Below are positions 1-6,315 of a stretch of DNA of 7,785 bases, in pieces; position 1 is the first letter of the stretch, and the number at the start of each line of letters is the position of its first letter. The notes under the pieces are model-generated. The model did no database searches. It had not been told where the DNA came from and was given only the letters and a program-made list of their open reading frames with translations. Position numbers and translations under genes: made by a program. Origin of the DNA: Nitriliruptoraceae bacterium (GTDB lineage Bacteria > Actinomycetota > Nitriliruptoria > Nitriliruptorales > Nitriliruptoraceae); the NCBI GenBank assembly GCA_007117945.1, contig SKTN01000210.1, positions 1-7,785 of the forward strand. The letters run 5' to 3'.

Positions 1-947
1 CTGTCCAGGACCTGCTGCGCGGTGCTGGCGGCGTCGTCCGGTGTGCGCCCGGTGAGCTCCAGCGCCGCCGCGGTCAGCTCCAGGCTCAGCTCCCGCAGCC
101 GTCCCCCGCGCCGGCCCGCCAGCACCTCGATGGCGGCCCCGACCTCCAGGGCGTTGCCGATCGCGTCGCTCAGCGGCTGGGACATGTCGGTGACCAGGGC
201 GCCGGTGCGCCGGCCCCGGGCGGTCCCGATGCGCACGCACAGCGCCGCCAGGGCGTGGGCCTCCTCGGGTGCACGGAGGAAGGCACCGTCGCCGAGCTTG
301 ACGTCCAGCAGCACGTGGTGGGCGCCACCGGCCAACTTCTTGCTCATCACGCTGGAGGCGATCAGGGCCGTGGAGGCCACCGTGGCGGTCACGTCCCGCA
401 GGGCGTAGAGCCGCTTGTCGGCGGGCACGAGGTCGGCGGTGGCGGCGGCCACGGCCAGACCGACCTCGGCGACCTGGGAGGTCAGCTCCTCGGCGGTGAG
501 GTCGACCCGGAAGCCGGGGATCGCCTCCAGCTTGTCCAGGGTCCCACCGGTGTGGCCCAGCCCACGACCCGACAGCTTGGCGAGCTGGCAGCCCGCGGCG
601 GCCAGCATCGGGGCCACGATCAGGGTGGTGGTGTCCCCCACCCCGCCCGTGGAGTGCTTGTCCACCGTCGGTCCCTCCAGGGCGGAGAGGTCCACGGTGT
701 CCCCGGAGGCCAGGAGCACGTCGGTCAGGGCGATGGCCTCCTCGTCGGTGAACCCGCGGATCACCCCGGCCATCAACAGGGCCGCCATCTGGGCGTCGTC
801 GACGTCACCGTCGAGGTAGGCGTCCACGAGCTGGGCGAGCTCCTCGGCGCGCAGCGCCCCGCCGTCGCGTTTGCGCGCGATCAGCACCGGTACCTCCAGG
901 CGGGGGCCCGCCACCACCGGTGTGTCGGACCCGTGCCCTGCGGTCAT
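1..947 (-). CDS. deoA: Thymidine/pyrimidine-nucleoside phosphorylase, 3' end cut off by the window
   Basis: The enzyme splits thymidine, and in the broader type also uridine, with phosphate to give the base and (deoxy)ribose 1-phosphate, feeding pyrimidine salvage. The 315 visible residues translate from the ATG at 947. Motifs: VLIARKRDGGALRAEEL near 21-37; the phosphate site VDKHSTGGVGDTTTL at 95-109 with Lys97, His98 and Ser99; the family signature SGRGLGHTGGTLDKLE at 126-141; ADKRLYALRDVTATV at 176-190 with Arg184; and Ser199/Lys203 in IASSVMSKK, matching E. coli Arg171, Ser186 and Lys190. DTTTL and DMSQPLSDAIGNALEV (254-269) resemble the Gram-positive pyrimidine-nucleoside phosphorylase (pdp) rather than E. 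coli DeoA, so uridine may also be used and pdp is an alternative symbol. LDVKLGDGAF has Leu and Asp where V/T and S/A are usual. Family length is about 430, so roughly 115-120 C-terminal residues are missing. Confidence 0.93.
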   Translation of the reverse strand, partial: MTAGHGSDTPVVAGPRLEVPVLIARKRDGGALRAEELAQLVDAYLDGDVDDAQMAALLMAGVIRGFTDEEAIALTDVLLASGDTVDLSALEGPTVDKHSTGGVGDTTTLIVAPMLAAAGCQLAKLSGRGLGHTGGTLDKLEAIPGFRVDLTAEELTSQVAEVGLAVAAATADLVPADKRLYALRDVTATVASTALIASSVMSKKLAGGAHHVLLDVKLGDGAFLRAPEEAHALAALCVRIGTARGRRTGALVTDMSQPLSDAIGNALEVGAAIEVLAGRRGGRLRELSLELTAAALELTGRTPDDAASTAQQVLD

Positions 948-952
948 GCCTG

Positions 953-957
953 CTCCT
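953..957 (-). promoter_or_regulatory. Shine-Dalgarno site of the phosphorylase gene
   Basis: AGGAG is placed 5 bases before the ATG at 947 and fixes that start. It lies in the 50-bp gap after the xerD TAG stop. No promoter or terminator is evident in the gap, so co-transcription with xerD is likely. Confidence 0.75.
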
Positions 958-997
958 GTGCGGTACCGATCGCGCTGCCGTCGCCCCGCGTCACGGC

Positions 998-1984
998 CTA
1001 GGCCCCCGAGCGCGGGTGGGTGCGACGGTACACCTCGGCCAGTGCCTGGCGGCTGACCAGGGTGTAGATCTGGGTGGTGGTGACGCTGGCGTGACCGAGG
1101 AGCTCCTGGACCACGCGCACATCCGCGCCGCCGTCGAGCAGGTGGGTCGCGAAGCTGTGGCGCAGGGTGTGGGGCGAGACGCGGTCGCCGAGCTCCACCC
1201 GTTCGGCGTGGGCGGTGATCAGCTTCCACGCGCCCTGGCGGGTCAGCCGGCCCCCGCGGGCGTTGAGGAACACCGCGGGGCCCTTCGGCCGCACGCCGGG
1301 ACGCCCCTGCACCAGCCAGGCGTCCATGGCTTCCGCCGCGGGCTCGCCGAAGGGCACCAGGCGCTGGTTGTCGCCCTTGCCGCGTACCGTGACCAGCCGC
1401 TCGATGGCATCCAGGTCGTCGACGTCCAGGCCGACCAGCTCGGAGATCCGCAGGCCCGCGCCGTACAGCAGCTCGAGCATCGCCCGGTCGCGCAGCACCA
1501 GGGGGCCGTCCCCCGTGGGCGCACCCAGCAGCCGTTCCACCTCGGCGAGCGACAGGGCCTTCGGCAGGGGGCGGGCGGTGCGGGGGGTGGCCAGCTGCGC
1601 GCTCGGGTCCTCGGGGGCGAGCTCGTCGTGGAGCAGGAAGCGGTGGTAGCCGCGCACCGCCACCACCAGCCGCGCGAGGCTGCTGGCGGCGTAGGGACGT
1701 CCGCTGCGCCCGGTCCGCTGCTCGCGCAGCCACACCAGGTAGGCCTCGAGGTCCTCAGGCCTGACGGTGGCGGGGTCGGAGATGCCGACATCGTCGAGGT
1801 AGCGGGCGTAGACGGCGAGGTCGCGGGCGTAGGCCCTGAGGGTGTTGTCCGCGAGCCCGCGCTCCGCGGCGAGGTGGGCGAGGTAGGCATCGCGGTGGGC
1901 CAGCTCGGGTGGCGTGGCCACCTCGCCGGTGTGGCGCTCGCCCCCACCCGCCGGGTCGGGACCGGTGTCCGGGCCGGCGCTCAC
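998..1984 (-). CDS. xerD: Site-specific tyrosine recombinase XerD
   Basis: XerD acts with a partner at the chromosomal dif site to resolve chromosome dimers before division. The predicted 328 residues contain an N-terminal SAM-like core-binding domain (about 28-120, with HLAAERGLADNTLRAYARDL) and a C-terminal catalytic domain holding all six residues: Arg179 (GAGLRISEL), Lys203 (RGKGDNQR), His272 and Arg275 (SPHTLRHSFATHLL), His298 (LLGHASV) and nucleophile Tyr307 (TTQIYTLV). The ending TTQIYTLVSRQALAEVYRRTHPR resembles actinobacterial XerD. The start is uncertain. GTG at 1984 overlaps the NUDIX stop (GTGA) and suggests coupling, but its GGAGG is only 1 base away and it adds about 27 Gly/Pro/Asp-rich residues beyond the usual length of about 300. 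GTG at 1921 would remove 21 of them but has no better Shine-Dalgarno. Confidence 0.95.
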   Translation of the reverse strand: MSAGPDTGPDPAGGGERHTGEVATPPELAHRDAYLAHLAAERGLADNTLRAYARDLAVYARYLDDVGISDPATVRPEDLEAYLVWLREQRTGRSGRPYAASSLARLVVAVRGYHRFLLHDELAPEDPSAQLATPRTARPLPKALSLAEVERLLGAPTGDGPLVLRDRAMLELLYGAGLRISELVGLDVDDLDAIERLVTVRGKGDNQRLVPFGEPAAEAMDAWLVQGRPGVRPKGPAVFLNARGGRLTRQGAWKLITAHAERVELGDRVSPHTLRHSFATHLLDGGADVRVVQELLGHASVTTTQIYTLVSRQALAEVYRRTHPRSGA

Positions 1985-2535
1985 CCCTCCAGGCGGCTGT
2001 GGGCCAGCAGCAGCCCCACCACGGTCTTGGCGTCGGTGATCTCGCGGTCGTGGACCGCAGCCACGGCGTCCGCCAGGGGCAGGGACACCACCTCGAGGTG
2101 GGCCTCCTCGGCCTTGGCGCGGAAGCCGTCGGGCGCGTCGGCGGGCTGCAGCTCCCGGCCGAGGTAGAGGTGGGTGACCTCGTCGGTCCACCCGGCGGAG
2201 TTCCAGAAGACCGTCAACGCCGTCAGCGACCCGGCCCGCATACCGAGCTCCTCGATCAGCTCCCGCTGGGCGGTCTCGGCGGGCTCCTCGCCATCGACGT
2301 CCATCAGGCCGGCGGGCAGCTCGACCATGGGTCGGCCCACGGGTTGGCGGTACTGGTGCAGCAGCAACACCCGCCCGTCGGGGGCGATGGGCACCACGCC
2401 CACGGCCGCGGGGCGCTGCACGACCTCGCGCTCGACCTCGTCACCGTCGGGGGTGCGCACCGTGTCGATACGCACGCGGGAGAAACCCTCGTAGGCGGTG
2501 CGGCTGCTGACCGTCTCGAACCATGCGGCGCTCAT
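1981..2535 (-). CDS. NUDIX hydrolase, probable ADP-ribose pyrophosphatase
   Basis: This 184-residue cytosolic enzyme probably hydrolyses ADP-ribose to AMP and ribose 5-phosphate. The NUDIX box runs from Gly76 to Met99 (GLMDVDGEEPAET...RELIEELGM) and keeps REL-I-EE-LG with metal ligands Glu92, Glu95 and Glu96. The first spacer is six residues rather than the canonical five, a form I recall in the M. tuberculosis ADP-ribose pyrophosphatase Rv1700, which occupies the same place between pyrG and xerD. Before the box is LLLHQYRQPVGRPMVELPAG, the usual ADPRase segment that contacts the substrate; after it come SAGWTDEVTHLYL and an acidic KAEEAHLE loop (Glu143/Glu144) where the family's catalytic Glu is expected. 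The ATG at 2535 overlaps the pyrG stop (ATGA), with GGAGG (2546-2542) 6 bases upstream. Substrate choice among nucleotide sugars is inferred. Confidence 0.93.
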   Translation of the reverse strand: MSAAWFETVSSRTAYEGFSRVRIDTVRTPDGDEVEREVVQRPAAVGVVPIAPDGRVLLLHQYRQPVGRPMVELPAGLMDVDGEEPAETAQRELIEELGMRAGSLTALTVFWNSAGWTDEVTHLYLGRELQPADAPDGFRAKAEEAHLEVVSLPLADAVAAVHDREITDAKTVVGLLLAHSRLEG

Positions 2536-4271
2536 GCCTGCCCTCCGACGCCCACGCGGGTCGCGGCGTCCAGCTCACCGGCCGTGGGTTCGTCGAGCTC
2601 CACGGGCAGCCGGCCCGAGGCCTCACGCTGGTGCTGGAGCCCCGCGCGCACGAACCCGACGAACAGCGGGTGGGGCCGGTTGGGGCGGGACTTGAGCTCC
2701 GGGTGGGCCTGGGTGGCGACGAAGAAGGGGTGGTCCTCGAGCTCGATGAACTCCACGAGCCGCTCGTCGGGCGACAGGCCGGGGAACCGCATCCCGGCCG
2801 CCTCCAGCTGCTCGCGGTAGCGGTTGTTGACCTCGTAGCGGTGGCGGTGCCGTTCGGTGATCACCGGCTCGTCGCCGTACAGCGCACGGACCTTCGAGCC
2901 CTCGGCCAGGCGGGCCGCGTAGGTGCCCAGCCGCATCGTGCCCCCCTTGGCGGTGACCTCGCGCTGATCCGGCATCAGGTCGATGACCGGGTGCGTGCAG
3001 CCCTCGTCGAACTCCGAGGAGTGGGCGTCGGCCAGGCCCGCCTCGCCGCGGGCGAACTCGATCACCGCGGACTGCAGCCCCAGGCACAGGCCGAGGAAGG
3101 GGACCTCATGGCGTCGTGCCCACCCGATCGCGGCGATCTTGCCCTCCACCCCGCGGATGCCGAAGCCACCGGGGACCAGCACGCCGTCCACGCCGGCCAG
3201 CAGCCGGCTGACGCGCTCCTCCACCTCGGCGTCGGTGGCGTCCTCCGGCCCGGCGAGGTCGTCGGAGGCGATCCAGCGCAGGTCCACCTCGGTGCCCGTG
3301 GCCAGCCCGCCGTGGCGCAGCGCCTCCACCACCGACAGGTAGGCGTCGGGGAGGTCCACGTACTTGCCGACGATCGCGACGGTCACCCGGTCACGGGCGG
3401 CGTGGACCTGCTCGACCAGCCGCTCCCACTCCGTGAGGTCGGGCTGCACCCGGGGCAGGCCGAGGCGGCGTACCACCACCTCGTCGAGGCCCTCGTCGCG
3501 CAGGAGCAGGGGCACCTGGTAGAGCGAGCTCGCGTCCACGGCGCTGATGACCGCCTCGAGGTCGACGTCGCACTGCATCGCGACCTTGCGGCGCAGCTCC
3601 TCATCCAGCGGCCGGTCACTGCGCAGCACCAGCACGTCGGGCTGGATCCCGATGGAGCGCAGCTCCCGCACGGAGTGCTGGGCGGGCTTGGTCTTCAGCT
3701 CCCCCGAGGCGGCGATGAAGGGCACCAGGGCGCAGTGGACGTAGAGGAGGTTGTCACGGCCCACCTCGGAGCGGAACTGGCGGATCGCCTCGAGGAAGGG
3801 CAGCCCCTCGATGTCGCCGACGGTGCCGCCGACCTCGACGATGACCACGTCAGCACCGGCGTCGTCGGCCACGGCCCGGACGCGGTGCTTGATCTCATCG
3901 GTGATGTGGGGGATCACCTGGACGGTCTTGCCGAGGTAGTCGCCGCGGCGCTCCTGCTCGATCACCGACAGCCAGATCTGCCCCGAGGACACGCTAGAGC
4001 CGCGGTGGAGGTTCTCGTCGATGAACCGCTCGTAGTGACCGAGGTCGAGGTCGGTCTCCCCGCCGTCCTCGGTGACGAACACCTCACCGTGTTCGAAGGG
4101 GTTCATCGTGCCGGGGTCGACGTTGAGGTAGGGGTCCAGCTTCTGCAGGGTGACCTTGAGCCCGCGGGCCTTCAGCAGCCGACCGAGGGACGCGGCGGTG
4201 ATCCCCTTGCCGAGCGCCGAGGACACCCCTCCCGTGACGAAGATGTAGCGGACTGCACGTTCCACCGACAC
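2532..4271 (-). CDS. pyrG: CTP synthase (glutamine-hydrolysing)
   Basis: PyrG makes CTP from UTP, ATP and glutamine, the last step of de novo pyrimidine nucleotide synthesis. It works as a cytosolic tetramer that can form filaments, with GTP activation and CTP feedback. The 579 residues fit actinobacterial homologues (about 550-590). The synthetase domain (1 to about 280) shows the P-loop GGVSSALGKG at 14-23, LDPYLNVDPGTMNPFEHGEV from 45, TDLDLGHYERF from 73 (Mg-binding Asp74) and EVGGTVGDIE at 146-155 (Glu146). The class I glutamine amidotransferase domain (about 295-545) has the oxyanion region PGGFGIRG at 367-374, nucleophile Cys396 in GLCLG, and His523/Glu525 in ATQAHPEL. A 35-residue variable acidic tail follows. 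The stop overlaps the NUDIX ATG (ATGA). All catalytic residues are intact. Confidence 0.98.
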   Translation of the reverse strand: MSVERAVRYIFVTGGVSSALGKGITAASLGRLLKARGLKVTLQKLDPYLNVDPGTMNPFEHGEVFVTEDGGETDLDLGHYERFIDENLHRGSSVSSGQIWLSVIEQERRGDYLGKTVQVIPHITDEIKHRVRAVADDAGADVVIVEVGGTVGDIEGLPFLEAIRQFRSEVGRDNLLYVHCALVPFIAASGELKTKPAQHSVRELRSIGIQPDVLVLRSDRPLDEELRRKVAMQCDVDLEAVISAVDASSLYQVPLLLRDEGLDEVVVRRLGLPRVQPDLTEWERLVEQVHAARDRVTVAIVGKYVDLPDAYLSVVEALRHGGLATGTEVDLRWIASDDLAGPEDATDAEVEERVSRLLAGVDGVLVPGGFGIRGVEGKIAAIGWARRHEVPFLGLCLGLQSAVIEFARGEAGLADAHSSEFDEGCTHPVIDLMPDQREVTAKGGTMRLGTYAARLAEGSKVRALYGDEPVITERHRHRYEVNNRYREQLEAAGMRFPGLSPDERLVEFIELEDHPFFVATQAHPELKSRPNRPHPLFVGFVRAGLQHQREASGRLPVELDEPTAGELDAATRVGVGGQA

Positions 4272-4276
4272 GAACG

Positions 4277-4282
4277 CTCCTT
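4277..4282 (-). promoter_or_regulatory. Shine-Dalgarno site of pyrG
   Basis: AAGGAG lies 5 bases before the GTG at 4271. The reading frame remains open far upstream, so this strong site decides the start: GTG at 4271 (VSVERAVRYIFVTGG) is preferred over the second in-frame GTG at 4265 and over the upstream codons. Confidence 0.8.
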
Positions 4283-4357
4283 CGCGGGTACGCGACCGGT
4301 TGCGCGACCGGGCACGCCGCTGCAGGCAGCGGTGCGTGGCCGGTGCCCTGCGCGGCG

Positions 4358-4378
4358 CGGACCGCCGTGTGCGGTCCG
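4358..4378 (-). repeat. Perfect 8-bp inverted repeat in the pyrG leader
   Basis: CGGACCGC (4358-4365) and GCGGTCCG (4371-4378) pair perfectly around a 5-base loop. It lies 55 bases beyond the recN stop and right at the inferred start of a pyrG transcript. No T-run follows, so it could be a U-less terminator for recN or a 5' leader hairpin for pyrG; the sequence does not decide between them. Confidence 0.5.
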
Positions 4379-4382
4379 TCCG

Positions 4383-4411
4383 ACCGTAGCGTCCATGTGG
4401 CCCGCGACCAA
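4383..4411 (-). promoter_or_regulatory. Possible promoter for pyrG-NUDIX-xerD
   Basis: A TTGGTC (4411-4406) and a TACGGT (4388-4383) are separated by 17 bp. They match TTGACA at 3 of 6 and TATAAT at 3 of 6, and the latter fits the actinobacterial TANNNT pattern. Transcription would begin near 4376, giving a leader of roughly 105 bases. Such matches arise by chance fairly often, so this is tentative. Confidence 0.3.
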
Positions 4412-4432
4412 CGTCCCCCGGCGGTCGCGCAC

Positions 4433-6109
4433 TCAGCTCGCCCGGCGCTGCTGCGCCGTGGTGAGCAGCGCACGGGCGTGTTCCCGGCCGGCGTCGGCGG
4501 TGGCGTCCCCGCCGAGCATGCGGGCGAGCTCGCCGACGCGGTCCTCCTCGGCGACCCGCCGGGCGGTGGTCACCGTGCGCCCACCGGACAGGCCCTTCTC
4601 CACCACGTGGTGGACGTCGGCGAAGGCCGCGAGCTGGGCGAGGTGGGTGACGCACAGCACCTGGCGGCGACGGTCCCCCGCCGCCAACCGTGCGAGCTTC
4701 TCCCCCACCTGCAACGCCGTGGCACCGCCGATGCCCGCATCCACCTCGTCGAACACCAGCACCGTGGCGTCGTCCACGTCGGCCAGGGCGACCTCGATGG
4801 CCAGGGACACCCGTGAGCGTTCCCCTCCCGAGGCCGCCTGGGCCAGGGGCCTGGGCGGTTCGCCGGGGTTGGGGGCCAGCACGAAGGTGATGCGGTCGGT
4901 GCCGTGGGCCGTGGGTGGCTGGTCGGTGACCTCCTCCACCTCGACGGCGAAGCTCGCGTGGGGCATGCCGAGGTCGGCGAGGTGGCCGTCCACCACCTCG
5001 GCGAGCCGCTCGGCGGCGGTGACCCGGCCCCGGTGGACGTCGGCGGCGGCGGCGTGGAGCGCAGCCTCGGCCTCCTCCACCTGGGCGGCCAGGGTGCCGG
5101 CGTCGGCGTCGTCGGCCTCCAGCGCGGCGAGGCGTTCCCGGGCGGTGTCGGCGTAGGCGAGCACGTCGGCCACCTCGGCGCCGTACTTGCGCTGTAGGCC
5201 GGCGAGCAGGTGTTGGCGCTCCTGGAGCTCGGCCAGGGCAGCGGGGTCGGCGTCGATCGCCTCGCCGAGGTCGCGGACATCGGCGCTGAGCGCGCCGAGC
5301 TCCTCCGCCAGTGCCACGGCGCGGTCGGTCAGGGCGGCGAGCTCCGGGTCGTCGACGTCGATGCGGCGCAGCGCCGCAACGGCAACGCCGACGGGCTCGC
5401 CGGCGCCGTCGCTGGACAGGGCCGCGCTGGCCTCCGCCGCGGCCTGCTGGATCGCCTCCGCGTGGGCGAGGCGGTCGATCGCGCTGGCGAGCTGCGTGTC
5501 AGCCTCCGGGTCCAGGCCGGCGCCGTCGATCTCCCCGACCTCGAAGCGCAACCGGTCGAGCTCGCGGGCCCGCTCACGGGCGTCGTCCTGGAGCCGTGCG
5601 TGGCGTGCGGCCAGCTCCCGCCACCGCTCGTGGGCAGCCTGGTAGGCCTCCAGGGACCGGGCGTGGGGGTCGCCGGCGTAGCGGTCGAGGAGGTGGCGCT
5701 GGACCTCACTGCGGGCGAGGCGGACGTGCTCGTGCTGGGCGTGCACCTCCACGTGGGCGCCGAGCACCTCCGCGAGGGTGGACACCGGGACGGGTCGCCC
5801 GTCGAGCCGCGCGCGGGACCGGCCCTCCGCCGGCACCTCCCGGGCCACGATGAGGGGTTCGTTGGCGGCACCGAGGTGGTCGTGGGCCTCCGGGGGGCGG
5901 GGTGCGACCACCGCGTCGACGGTGGCGGCGGTGGCCCCGCTGCGCACCAGGGAGCTGTCGGCACGAGCGCCGAGCAGCAGCTGCAGCGCGGTGACCAGCA
6001 TGGTCTTGCCCGCGCCGGTCTCCCCCGTGACCACGGTCAGACCGGGGGCGAGGCGCAGCTGGGCGTCCTCGATGACGCCCAGGCCCCGGATGTGCAGTTC
6101 CTCGATCAC
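4433..6109 (-). CDS. recN: DNA repair protein RecN (SMC-like ATPase)
   Basis: RecN is an SMC-related cytosolic ATPase that acts early in double-strand break repair by bridging or organising DNA for RecA recombination. The 558 residues match the family length of about 550-590. The N-terminal half-ATPase starts VIEELHIRGLGVIEDAQL, with Walker A GETGAGKT at 29-36 and the family LLLGARADSSLVRSGA at about 44-59. A charged, Ala/Glu/Arg-rich coiled coil spans about 150-375 with a break near 195-290. The C-terminal half has the ABC signature SGGERSR at 427-433, Walker B VLVFDEVDAGIGG at 450-462 (Asp454, Glu455), and the switch His489 in VTHLAQLA. The GTG at 6109 is chosen because it places the family N terminus exactly; the frame stays open upstream but carries only Pro/Gly/Arg-rich sequence. 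No LexA box is visible. An independent, leaderless promoter is suspected. Confidence 0.96.
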   Translation of the reverse strand: MIEELHIRGLGVIEDAQLRLAPGLTVVTGETGAGKTMLVTALQLLLGARADSSLVRSGATAATVDAVVAPRPPEAHDHLGAANEPLIVAREVPAEGRSRARLDGRPVPVSTLAEVLGAHVEVHAQHEHVRLARSEVQRHLLDRYAGDPHARSLEAYQAAHERWRELAARHARLQDDARERARELDRLRFEVGEIDGAGLDPEADTQLASAIDRLAHAEAIQQAAAEASAALSSDGAGEPVGVAVAALRRIDVDDPELAALTDRAVALAEELGALSADVRDLGEAIDADPAALAELQERQHLLAGLQRKYGAEVADVLAYADTARERLAALEADDADAGTLAAQVEEAEAALHAAAADVHRGRVTAAERLAEVVDGHLADLGMPHASFAVEVEEVTDQPPTAHGTDRITFVLAPNPGEPPRPLAQAASGGERSRVSLAIEVALADVDDATVLVFDEVDAGIGGATALQVGEKLARLAAGDRRRQVLCVTHLAQLAAFADVHHVVEKGLSGGRTVTTARRVAEEDRVGELARMLGGDATADAGREHARALLTTAQQRRAS

Positions 6110-6116
6110 GCCGCCG

Positions 6117-6122
6117 AGCCTA
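6117..6122 (-). promoter_or_regulatory. Possible -10 element for a leaderless recN transcript
   Basis: TAGGCT fits the actinobacterial -10 pattern TANNNT. It ends 7 bases before the recN GTG (spacer CGGCGGC), which would put transcription initiation at the start codon itself. No good Shine-Dalgarno is present before that GTG, as expected of a leaderless message. No convincing -35 (TTGACA-like) is seen 16-19 bp further upstream, so the call rests on the -10 and its spacing. Confidence 0.4.
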
Positions 6123-6156
6123 CCGCCGGGGGGCGCCGGGCCCGGCGGCGTCGCCG

Positions 6157-6172
6157 GGGCTGTGGACAGCCC
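6157..6172. promoter_or_regulatory. 16-bp dyad upstream of recN, containing a DnaA-box-like 9-mer
   Basis: GGGCTGTGGACAGCCC consists of 7-bp inverted arms around a 2-bp centre. That is too tight for a good RNA hairpin but typical of a dimeric regulator site. Its minus-strand half reads CTGTCCACA (6169-6161), one base from the high-GC actinobacterial DnaA box TTGTCCACA. It lies about 48-63 bp before the recN start, so a protein bound there could affect recN transcription. It does not match the actinobacterial LexA site GAAC-N4-GTTC. The role is inferred only. Confidence 0.3.
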
Positions 6173-6245
6173 GGCGCCGGAGCCCGCCGCGGGGTGCGGC
6201 GCGCGGGACCCTCGTGGGCCGCGCGGTGCCGTGCATCGCGCGGGA

Positions 6246-6283
6246 TGGCGCACTCCTGGGCTCACGCCCAGGTACCGACCACC
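6246..6283 (-). repeat. Second, degenerate copy of the GUGA-capped palindrome, copy 1
   Basis: Positions 6255-6272 (CCTGGGCTCACGCCCAGG) are identical to 6327-6344 of the other copy, and CGACCACC at 6276-6283 is identical to 6348-6355. The offset is exactly 72 bases, with 27 of 29 bases matching over 6255-6283. The apical stem is 7 bp with the same GUGA loop on the minus strand. The outer left arm has diverged and only TGG/CCA (6246-6248 with 6279-6281) still pairs across an internal loop. The kept loop and apical stem beside a decayed base suggest that the apical hairpin is the functional or most recently copied part. Confidence 0.8.
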
Positions 6284-6315
6284 TCCGCACCCGCTACCCC
6301 GCCGGCACGCCGCGG

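Larger units (their letters stand above)
4272..4432 (-). promoter_or_regulatory. recN-pyrG intergenic region and pyrG leader, 161 bp
   Basis: In M. tuberculosis the steA and mctB genes occupy this position; here there is only a short non-coding spacer. Read on the minus strand it contains a possible promoter (4411-4383), an 8-bp-stem hairpin (4378-4358), a 6-bp-stem hairpin (4332-4317, CCGCTG/CAGCGG around 4 bases), two direct CGCGACCGG repeats (4291-4299, 4303-4311), and the pyrG Shine-Dalgarno. The layout is compatible with pyrG having its own regulated transcript. Confidence 0.5.

Noticed and set aside
4272..4655. N-terminal extension of pyrG to give a 707-residue protein
   Set aside because: The extra sequence is Arg/Ala/Pro-rich, runs antiparallel to nothing recognisable and overlaps the recN 3' end in another frame. 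The CTP synthase N terminus and a strong AAGGAG fix the start at 4271.
2523..5156. An 877-codon open frame on the plus strand opposite the NUDIX gene, pyrG and recN
   Set aside because: It lies antisense to genes with intact family motifs. Its translation is Gly/His/Val/Arg-rich without recognisable motifs, as expected for an antisense frame in a high-GC genome. The 700-codon plus-strand frame at 5210-7312 is rejected for the same reason.
6134..6147. GC-only palindrome CGCCGGGCCCGGCG, and CCGGCGCCGG at 6171-6180
   Set aside because: Self-complementary GC runs of this length are common by chance in DNA of this composition, and nothing nearby gives them a role.
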